A model generated the notes under the pieces. That model worked only from the letters and a program-made list of their open reading frames with translations. It searched no databases and was not told where the DNA came from. A stretch of DNA of 9,774 nt from Saprospiraceae bacterium. Its GTDB lineage: Bacteria; Bacteroidota; Bacteroidia; Chitinophagales; Saprospiraceae. Each line of letters begins with the position of its first letter. Position 1 is the first letter of the stretch. A program made the position numbers and the translations under genes. The stretch covers positions 1-9,774 of the forward strand of contig WGBN01000277.1 in assembly GCA_015494245.1 (NCBI GenBank). Reading direction: 5' to 3'. Of this stretch, positions 4,252 through 9,774 are shown piece by piece.

Positions 4252-6705
4252 TCAAGTTCGCAAGTTAATGATCTCTGCGAAGATGCCGGCTGCTGTTACT
4301 TCAGCGCCGGCTCCCGGCCCATATACGACCAGCGGACGCTCTTTGTAGCGCATGCTCGTAAAGGCTATGATGTTGTCACCGGCATTTAAAGCATAAAAGG
4401 GATGGTCACTATCTACTTCGCGAAGGGAAATCTCTGCTTTTTTCTCTGCAGCCTCAAAAGATGCGATTGGGCGCAAGGCCTTCCCCGACTCCTTCGCTTT
4501 TTGCCGCAAGGCAGCAAAAGAAGCATCTACCTCTGGCAGGCGCTCTAAAAACTCCTCTACACTTTGGAGCTCCCACAATTCTTTGGGCAATATGGATTCA
4601 ACCTGCACGTCCTCTAACTCCAGCTCATATCCCGCCTCACGGGCTAAAATGAGAATTTTGCGCTGCATGTCTTTACCACTGAGGTCATCCCTGGGGTCTG
4701 GCTCTGTATAGCCAAGGCGCCTGGCTTCCAAAACTGCCTCGCTAAATTCCAAGCCATGCTGAAAAGCGTGAAAGATAAAGGACATGGAGCCGGAAAGCAC
4801 GCCTTCTATGCGGATGATGTGGTCTCCGCTGTTCACCAAATCGTTTAGGGTGTCAATGACGGGCAGACCGGCACCTACATTGGTTTCAAACATCCAGGCG
4901 ACATTGCGCTTTTGGGCCAGTTGCTTGAGCGAACGATAGCGCTTATACGGCCCGGAAGCGGCTATTTTATTGGGCGTGGAAATGGAAATGCTGCTGTCCA
5001 GAATCTCTGCATACCACTGAGGTACTTCATCAGTCGCTGTGTTGTCCACAAAAAGGGCGTTGCGGAGGTTGAGCGCTTTCATCCGTTGTACGTAAGCCTG
5101 CATGTCCATGCTTTCTCCGGAAGCCTCCATGCGCTCTTTCCACGAACTCAGCTCAATGCCATTGGGGTCGAATAGCATCTTGCGGCTGTTGGCCAGTCCG
5201 ACTACTTTGATTTCTAACTTCTTGTGCTTCCGTAGCAAATCGGATTGCTGACGAATTTGCTCCAACAAAGTACCTCCAACCAATCCCGCTCCGACGATGA
5301 AAAGATGCCGAACTTCCGTTTCCGAAAGGAAGAAATGTTCGTGCAAGGCATTGAGCGCCTTGCTTTCATCTTTGGCAGGTATCACTACCGAAATGTTGAG
5401 CTCCGAAGAACCCTGCGCAATAGCTACAGCATTGATGCCATTTTGTCCGAGCGCTGTGAATAAGTGGGCTGCTATGCCGGGCCGATAGCGCATGTTTTCT
5501 CCGATAATCGCTACAATGGCCATACCATCTTCCCGCTTGACGGGCTTGACCATGCCGGCTTTCATTTCTAACCGAAAGGCAGTTTCTATGGCTGCCTGCG
5601 CCTGCTCAGCTTGTTCGGGGAGCACGGCAAAAGTAATGGCGTGTTCGGAGGAGCCCTGTGTAATAAGAATGATGTTTACCTCTGCCCGCGCCAGGGCATC
5701 GAAAAGACGGGCAGCACTCCCGGGTACGCCAATCAAACCACTGCCGGACAAGGTGAGCAAACTGATTTGATCCAAAGAGGAGATGCCCTTGACCGGTTCA
5801 TCACTGCGATCGGATTCCCTTTGGATGAGTGTCCCCTGCTCAGCAGGGGCAAAGGTGCTTTTGATGTATATCGGTATGCCAACCGACATGGCTGGCTGAA
5901 TGGTTGGCGGATAGATGACTTTGGCGCCGAAGTGGGACATCTCCATGGCCTCGGCATAACTCAGACGCGGGATGGGAAAGGCGTTCTTCACCTTTCGGGG
6001 GTCGGCAGTTAGTACGCCTGCCACGTCTGTCCATATTTCCAGGCGCTCGGCTCCGAGGGCAGCGGCCAGGAGAGAAGCAGTGTAGTCTGACCCGCCACGC
6101 CCCAGCGTTGTGGTAGCGCCTTCTTCGTCGGAGGCAATGAATCCCGTGACGATTTGGGTGCCTTTTGCTTTCGCAAAATGCTCTTGCAGCAGCGCCTGGG
6201 TCTTCGGGAAATGCACAACAGCCCTGCCAAACATCGAATTGGTACGGATTAACTTGCGAGCATCTACGTATTGTGCCTCGTACCCCATTTGCCGAAAGGC
6301 TGCGGCAATAATGTAGTTGGAATTTCGCTCTCCAAAACTGAGCAGGTAGTCCAAAGTGCGCGTAGAAGTTTCTTTGACGAGAGAGATGCCAAGCAGGAGA
6401 TTTTGCAAAGTCTTGTGGTTTTCCGCCAGGGCTTGCTGCGCTTTTTGCAATTCCTCTCCCTCAAGGAGCTCTTGAGCTGCGTTCTGATGGCGCTCACAAA
6501 AATCTTTATAGAGGTCCAGATAAGTTTTATCATTGGCTTTCGCCAAATGACTCATTTTGATGAGCTGGTCGGTAACTCCCCCAAAAGCCGAACAGACTAC
6601 CGCAAAGGACACTCCCCCCTCCCGGTAATCTTGCAAAATGCCAAGCAACCTCCGAATGCGCTCCGGACTGCCAACAGAAGAACCCCCAAATTTTAAAATG
6701 CGCAT
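4252..6705 (-). CDS. thrA: Bifunctional aspartokinase / homoserine dehydrogenase I
   Basis: An 817-residue fusion catalysing the first and third steps from aspartate to threonine. The aspartokinase half shows KFGGSSVG (5-12), SFGERNS (123-129), TLGRGGSDYTA (200-210), WTDVAGV (225-231) and ADPR (234-237). Two ACT-type regulatory segments follow (about 314-380 and 395-455; LITQGSSEHAITF and AIAQGSSELNISV), the usual site of threonine feedback. The homoserine dehydrogenase half has the NAD(P)-binding VGAGLVGG (471-478), TPNKIAA (577-583, Lys580 expected catalytic), GVLSGSMSFIF (635-645) and TEPDPRDDLSGKD (667-679). It ends with GPGAGAEVTAAGIFAEI, as in ThrA. Length equals that of E. coli ThrA/MetL; ThrA is preferred because thrB and thrC follow. 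The start ATG at 6705 directly precedes the KFGGSS motif at residue 5. It is the first gene of the operon. Confidence 0.96.
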   Translation of the reverse strand: MRILKFGGSSVGSPERIRRLLGILQDYREGGVSFAVVCSAFGGVTDQLIKMSHLAKANDKTYLDLYKDFCERHQNAAQELLEGEELQKAQQALAENHKTLQNLLLGISLVKETSTRTLDYLLSFGERNSNYIIAAAFRQMGYEAQYVDARKLIRTNSMFGRAVVHFPKTQALLQEHFAKAKGTQIVTGFIASDEEGATTTLGRGGSDYTASLLAAALGAERLEIWTDVAGVLTADPRKVKNAFPIPRLSYAEAMEMSHFGAKVIYPPTIQPAMSVGIPIYIKSTFAPAEQGTLIQRESDRSDEPVKGISSLDQISLLTLSGSGLIGVPGSAARLFDALARAEVNIILITQGSSEHAITFAVLPEQAEQAQAAIETAFRLEMKAGMVKPVKREDGMAIVAIIGENMRYRPGIAAHLFTALGQNGINAVAIAQGSSELNISVVIPAKDESKALNALHEHFFLSETEVRHLFIVGAGLVGGTLLEQIRQQSDLLRKHKKLEIKVVGLANSRKMLFDPNGIELSSWKERMEASGESMDMQAYVQRMKALNLRNALFVDNTATDEVPQWYAEILDSSISISTPNKIAASGPYKRYRSLKQLAQKRNVAWMFETNVGAGLPVIDTLNDLVNSGDHIIRIEGVLSGSMSFIFHAFQHGLEFSEAVLEARRLGYTEPDPRDDLSGKDMQRKILILAREAGYELELEDVQVESILPKELWELQSVEEFLERLPEVDASFAALRQKAKESGKALRPIASFEAAEKKAEISLREVDSDHPFYALNAGDNIIAFTSMRYKERPLVVYGPGAGAEVTAAGIFAEIINLRT

Positions 6706-6736
6706 GCTGTCTTCTTGAAGTTTTTGAATACAACTG

Positions 6737-6767
6737 ATTCATTCCTGCAGGCAGGAACAGTATGAAT
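6737..6767 (-). promoter_or_regulatory. Hairpin in the thrA leader
   Basis: Inverted arms ATTCA+TTCCTGC (6737-6748) and GCAGGAA (6751-6757) plus TGAAT (6763-6767), with a five-base bulge. The core TTCCTGC/GCAGGAA is perfect. It lies 31 bp upstream of the thrA ATG, between the start and the likely promoter, where an operator or RNA structure controlling the threonine operon would sit. No leader peptide rich in Thr/Ile codons and no T-tract after the hairpin is seen, so classical thrL-type attenuation is not supported. Confidence 0.4.
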
Positions 6768-6797
6768 ATACAAAGTTCGGAAATTTTAGTTGCAAAG
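6765..6797 (-). promoter_or_regulatory. Candidate thrA promoter
   Basis: On the minus strand CTTTG (6793-6797) precedes GAACTTTG (6771-6778), resembling the Bacteroidota -33 TTTG and -7 TANNTTTG boxes, but the spacer is only 14 bases, shorter than usual. An overlapping sigma70-like reading is TTGCAA (6790-6795) and TATATT (6765-6770) with a 19-base spacer. Neither is ideal. The location, between ybeY and thrA in the only substantial gap, supports a promoter here. Confidence 0.3.
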
Positions 6798-6853
6798 AAA
6801 GCGGGTGGCCGGTTGATGTATCTTAGATGGTAGTACCTAATGGCTATTGCTCA

Positions 6854-7321
6854 TTAAATGGGAGCCATAGCCAGGGCTTCTTCCTCTTTTCTCCTCATTT
6901 CTTTTTGCTCGGCTTTTGTCTTGTCTTTGTAGCCCAACAGGTGGAGTACGCCATGTGCCATTACGCGCAGAAGCTCTGTGAGGAAGGGAACTTGGTACGT
7001 CCGGGCATTTTCGCGTATGCGGTCTATGCTTAAATAAATTTCGCCTTCAATGATGGGGAATTCCGAGAGTGGAAAGGTGATGATGTCTGTATAAGTATCG
7101 TGCTTGAGATATTGCACATTGATATCGTGTAAAAACTCGTCCGAGCCAAAGATGTACTGCAGGCTTTTGAGCTCACCACCTTCGGCCCGGATGATTTTTT
7201 GAAGCCAATCTTCCAGAGGGAGCCCCTTGAGCTCTTGGGGAACTTCCATATCAGCTTCAGATAGAAGCAGGGCTTCTATCGGGGCTTCTTCAAAATTTTG
7301 CTCCGGCCAGTCAAATGGCAT
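6854..7321 (-). CDS. ybeY: Endoribonuclease YbeY (rRNA maturation)
   Basis: Metal-dependent single-strand endoribonuclease of 155 residues, needed for 16S rRNA 3' maturation and late ribosome quality control. The core is visible as YLKHDTYTDIITFPLSE (71-87), GEIYLSIDRIRENA (93-106) and the zinc motif HGVLHLLGYKDKT (123-135). His123 and His127 are in place; the third position of the HxxxHxxxxxH motif is Asp133 instead of His. As I know the family, GYKDKT is common in Bacteroidota YbeY, so this is a lineage variant, not a broken enzyme. The N-terminus is about 15-20 residues longer than minimal. It lies 15 bp after the HATPase gene, so the two are probably co-transcribed. In many Bacteroidota mnmG follows; here thrA does. 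Confidence 0.92.
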   Translation of the reverse strand: MPFDWPEQNFEEAPIEALLLSEADMEVPQELKGLPLEDWLQKIIRAEGGELKSLQYIFGSDEFLHDINVQYLKHDTYTDIITFPLSEFPIIEGEIYLSIDRIRENARTYQVPFLTELLRVMAHGVLHLLGYKDKTKAEQKEMRRKEEEALAMAPI

Positions 7322-7336
7322 AGTGCTGGCTTGGCT

Positions 7337-7732
7337 TTAGAATTTAAAGTGCAGTTCGACGGTGCGGCCATTGTTCTGAAAATGCATTTCGTCTGAAAGC
7401 TCTTGCATAATCATGACACCGCGTCCGCCATAAGACCGCAAATTTTCATCCCTGGTAGGGTCGGGCAAATTTTGATAGTCAAAACCTTCTCCCTGATCGG
7501 TAATTCGGAAGGCCACCGAGGTGGGGGCTTTTTTGATGATTTCCAGCTCGACAAACTTGTTCTCGTCTTCAGCATTGCCGTGCCTGATGGCATTGGTAAT
7601 GGCCTCTGTCAGGCTGATGTAGATGTCGCCAAATTTCTCCTTGGGGAGGTCCATCTCACGCGCAATACGCAGTACGATCTGTTCAAGCTCCTGAACGCTT
7701 TGGGTCTTAGATTGTAGTTTTGTTTTCAGCAT
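7337..7732 (-). CDS. RsbW-like anti-sigma regulatory factor / HATPase domain protein
   Basis: A 131-residue stand-alone GHKL ATPase of the serine-kinase/anti-sigma type (HATPase_c_2). The nucleotide-binding motifs are clear: N-box EAITNAIRHGN (43-53, Asn47 and His51), G1 box DQGEGFD (79-85) and G2 box GGRGVMIM (102-109). Relatives phosphorylate anti-anti-sigma (STAS) proteins or bind sigma factors; no STAS or sigma partner lies in this window, so the target is unknown. ATG 7732 is chosen because the ATPase domain begins just after it. An in-frame ATG at 7828 would add 32 residues unlike the family and would run through an inverted repeat. It is followed after 15 bp by ybeY, a pairing I associate with Bacteroidota. 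Confidence 0.85.
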   Translation of the reverse strand: MLKTKLQSKTQSVQELEQIVLRIAREMDLPKEKFGDIYISLTEAITNAIRHGNAEDENKFVELEIIKKAPTSVAFRITDQGEGFDYQNLPDPTRDENLRSYGGRGVMIMQELSDEMHFQNNGRTVELHFKF

Positions 7733-7792
7733 AATTTTCAGATCCGTGAACAAAATAGCCAAGGGGCTCAAGCCGGCAGCAGGGGTGCTCTG

Positions 7793-7827
7793 TGTCGTAT
7801 AAAGTTGAATCCGCTCTTTATACAACA
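7793..7827 (-). promoter_or_regulatory. Inverted repeat upstream of the HATPase gene
   Basis: GTATAAAG (7797-7804) and CTTTATAC (7816-7823) are perfect reverse complements, extended by TGT/ACA after one mismatch, with an 11-base loop. It ends about 61 bp upstream of the chosen HATPase start. Position and symmetry fit an operator for a dimeric regulator or a leader hairpin. No clear promoter boxes are seen around it. Confidence 0.35.
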
Positions 7828-7862
7828 TAGGGGCTGCTTGAGTTCAACCCACATTTACTTTT

Positions 7863-7881
7863 TCAAACCAAAGTGGTTTGA
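7863..7881. repeat. Short hairpin TCAAACCA-AAG-TGGTTTGA
   Basis: A perfect 8-bp inverted repeat with a 3-base loop, in the gap between the coiled-coil gene and the HATPase gene. No T-run follows on the minus strand, so it is not a standard terminator. It may be a regulatory or processing hairpin. Confidence 0.35.
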
Positions 7882-8010
7882 GCAAAATGTACATGTCCAT
7901 GGGAGGTTTCTCGGTTGTCGGGATAGCCATTGCTGTGTGCCGGCAGGGGGCGAGGGCAGCAACAGCCTACAAAATACGGACATTTTTTGCTCATTGTCAA
8001 GGGTTGAGGC

Positions 8011-8051
8011 CAAAAAAAGTGAAAAAAGGTCAATTTTCTTCACTTTTTTTG
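8011..8051 (-). terminator. Hairpin/T-tract terminator of the coiled-coil gene
   Basis: Arms CAAAAAAAGTGAA (8011-8023) and TTCACTTTTTTTG (8039-8051) are exact 13-bp reverse complements around a 15-base loop that can pair further (AAAA/TTTT). In the minus-strand transcript the hairpin overlaps the last codons and stop of the gene and is followed by seven T. Because it is A-tract/stem/T-tract it could terminate in both directions. The stem is A/T-rich, hence only moderate confidence. Confidence 0.55.
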
Positions 8052-9774
8052 AAATAATCCTCGACCAGGCGCTTGTAATAGGGGTTTAAGCGGGGAGAAA
8101 CGCTGCGCAATTCTTCGGTTTCGGCCTGGCGTTTGCGCAGGTATTCCTCCAGAGCGGGGGGCAACTTGCGCTGATAGTCCTGGGCCGTTTCCGATTTGCG
8201 CTTGTTGTCTTTATCGCGTTGGCGCTCGGCCTTTTCGTGCTCCAACAGGCGGGTGAGGATTTCCTGCTGGCGCTTCATCATCTCATTGGTGAGGCGTTTA
8301 TTGACCAAATCGGTTTCGATCTTGTTCATTTGATCCATGATCTCCTCCAGCTCTTTAGAGCCCTTGCCCTGCTGTTGAAGTTCTTTTTGCATTTGCCGCA
8401 AGGCCTCTCTGAGGGCAGCCTGCTTGGCAGCCGTTTTGGCAAATTCTTCGCTGGAAGGCATGTTGCCGTTTTGCATTTGCTCGTGCATCTTGCGCATTTG
8501 CTCGGAAATCTCCTTTTGCCCCTTGCTGATTTTGTCCTTGGGTACATTGCCCTTGCCACCTTTGCCCTGGCCTGGATTGTTGCACATCTGATTGCCACTC
8601 ATCATGCCCGACATCTGCATTTGCATCTGCTGCATGACCTCGTCTAACATCAGAGCCAGGTCGTTGAGATTCTTCATCACGTATTGCTGATGCTTGGAGG
8701 CCTGACTGACTTTGCGTTCCTCCAATTGGTCGGTGGCATCCTTCATGTTGGTTTTGATTTCCCCCACTTTTTCCATCACATAGCTTTCGATCTGGAAAAC
8801 CCGCTTGCTCAGCGCCTGCAAGCTGTCTTCGACCAGCCGGAAATCGTCTTCCAACTTGAATTGTTTGTTTACCAATTCTACATAGCGGGGTGTATTGATG
8901 GCGGTCTCCTGAAAATCCTTTTGCAAATTTTCCTGATCAAAAGACAGCGTCAGGAGGTTTTCCAGCAATTGGCGCAGGGCTTCCATGTCTTCCATCATTT
9001 GGTCCATGGCCATGCTCTTCATGCTGCCGGACATGCTCTGTGCCATTTGACGCATCTTTTGGGATGCGCTTTTTTGTGATTTGGAAGCTCCCTGGTTTTC
9101 CTTTTGCTCGAGCTGCTCCTGGCTCTTATCCAGGTCCTCTTCGATTTTTTCGCTCTCTTCTTTGTGGTCTTCGAGTGGTTTGGGTTTTTCCAACTCCTTA
9201 TTCATTTTTTGGATGTCCTCCATCTTCTCTTGCAGTTCATCAAACTTTTCGTTGATGTCTTCCTGCTCTTTTTGGAGTTCTTCCTGGGGTTTTTCTTCAT
9301 TGGCGGTTTCTTCGCTTAGCTTTTCCTGCTGCTCGGCCAAGTCTTCCAATTCCTGAATGACTTCATCCATCTTTTGCTCGAGCTGCAGCTCTTTGAACAA
9401 TTCCAGAGCGCGGTCGAGTTCTTTTTCCATCTCGTCTTCCGACAACTGGAATTCTTCCATCTGCTTCAGAGCCTCGTCCTTCTGCATCTCATCTAACATC
9501 TTCTGTATCTCCTCCATCAGTTTTTGCATTTCCTCATCCATGGTCTCGTCCATGAGCTTTTGGAGTTGCTCTTGCTTTTGGAGAATGTCTTCACTGCGCT
9601 CGCGAAACTCCTGTTGGTTCTCCAGGTTCTCTTTGTAAGCTTCGCGAGCCTTTCGGATTTCTTCCATCAGCTCTTTTTGCCGCTCCAACAATTTTTCCAG
9701 CTCTTTGCGGTCTTGCCAGTCGGGCTCTTCTTTTTGGAGGAGTTCTTCCCGTTTTTTCTTGAGCTGCTCCTGGA
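8030..9774 (-). CDS. Large coiled-coil protein, DUF4175-like (partial, 5' end outside window)
   Basis: The frame is open from the stop at 8030 to the window edge (about 580 residues) with no credible start, so this is the C-terminal part of a larger protein. The visible region is dominated by Glu, Gln, Lys and Met in long heptad-like helices. It includes a Met-rich stretch (9080-8990, for example MAQSMSGSMKSMAMDQMM) and a Gly/Pro/Lys linker (GQGKGGKG, near 8567), and ends in RLNPYYKRLVEDYFKK. That ending and the placement next to a HATPase gene and ybeY match a family of about 1,100-residue Bacteroidota proteins that I know as DUF4175-like, with membrane helices in the N-terminal part not seen here. 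Molecular function is unknown. Low complexity makes homology claims weak, so the family name is tentative. Confidence 0.7.
   Translation of the reverse strand, partial: QEQLKKKREELLQKEEPDWQDRKELEKLLERQKELMEEIRKAREAYKENLENQQEFRERSEDILQKQEQLQKLMDETMDEEMQKLMEEIQKMLDEMQKDEALKQMEEFQLSEDEMEKELDRALELFKELQLEQKMDEVIQELEDLAEQQEKLSEETANEEKPQEELQKEQEDINEKFDELQEKMEDIQKMNKELEKPKPLEDHKEESEKIEEDLDKSQEQLEQKENQGASKSQKSASQKMRQMAQSMSGSMKSMAMDQMMEDMEALRQLLENLLTLSFDQENLQKDFQETAINTPRYVELVNKQFKLEDDFRLVEDSLQALSKRVFQIESYVMEKVGEIKTNMKDATDQLEERKVSQASKHQQYVMKNLNDLALMLDEVMQQMQMQMSGMMSGNQMCNNPGQGKGGKGNVPKDKISKGQKEISEQMRKMHEQMQNGNMPSSEEFAKTAAKQAALREALRQMQKELQQQGKGSKELEEIMDQMNKIETDLVNKRLTNEMMKRQQEILTRLLEHEKAERQRDKDNKRKSETAQDYQRKLPPALEEYLRKRQAETEELRSVSPRLNPYYKRLVEDYFKKSEEN

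Larger units (their letters stand above)
7733..8029. other. Intergenic region between coiled-coil gene and HATPase gene
   Basis: About 297 bases with no supported gene. It holds the tail of the terminator hairpin, the hairpin at 7863-7881 and the inverted repeat at 7793-7827. The separation and terminator suggest that the HATPase-ybeY pair has its own promoter here, although I could not identify one firmly. Confidence 0.5.

Noticed and set aside
6840..6868. Inverted repeat ATGGCT/AGCCAT around the ybeY stop codon as a terminator
   Set aside because: Six-base arms with a 17-base loop and no T-run after it on the minus strand; too weak to call.
7733..7828. N-terminal extension of the HATPase protein to the ATG at 7828
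   Set aside because: The 32 added residues do not resemble the family, and the DNA carries an inverted repeat more in keeping with a regulatory region.
8219..9638. Several plus-strand open frames of 71-142 codons opposite the coiled-coil gene
   Set aside because: They are antisense shadows of Glu/Gln/Lys-rich codons, giving Leu/Phe/Ser-rich false proteins that mimic membrane segments.

Overview
The window looks like chromosomal DNA of a Bacteroidota bacterium, perhaps near Saprospirales or Chitinophagales. The reasons are the gene set, the mostly A-rich leaders without strong Shine-Dalgarno sites, YbeY carrying the phylum-style GYKD(K)T ending, and the grouping of a long Glu/Gln/Met-rich coiled-coil protein, a small HATPase and YbeY. 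The assignment is inferred from protein character only. All eight genes lie on the minus strand, so transcription runs from high to low coordinates.

Layout in transcription order: (1) 9774-8030, 3' part of a large coiled-coil protein of the Bacteroidota DUF4175-like type, ending in a hairpin/T-tract terminator; (2) 8029-7733, an intergenic region with two inverted repeats; (3) 7732-7337, an RsbW-like ATPase; (4) 7321-6854, the rRNA-maturation RNase YbeY; (5) 6853-6706, a promoter/leader region with a hairpin; (6) the threonine operon, thrA (fused aspartokinase-homoserine dehydrogenase), thrB (homoserine kinase) and thrC (threonine synthase), covering the aspartate-to-threonine branch except aspartate-semialdehyde dehydrogenase; (7) a small GIY-YIG protein; (8) an inositol-monophosphatase-family (SuhB-like) enzyme.

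The striking feature is a family of short palindromic repeats of about 46-48 bp, with core GGTGATTGAG...TCGAAATCACC. There are nine copies plus a truncated one at the window edge, all in the first 2.3 kb. They fill the gaps after thrC and after the GIY-YIG gene and lie just after suhB. In two genes (thrC and GIY-YIG) the stop codon itself is the TGA inside a repeat. Two further copies lie inside thrC, in frame. They are carried on a block of exactly 177 bp (59 codons) bounded by two copies of the 14-bp palindrome GTTCCACGTGGAAC, which matches the ParB parS consensus. Removing one palindrome plus the intervening DNA leaves a continuous 436-residue threonine synthase. This resembles the Rickettsia palindromic elements that insert into coding genes, and in its inverted-pair layout the BIME/REP elements of enterobacteria. 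I recognise no published name for this family. No transposase (RAYT-like or other) is visible in the window.
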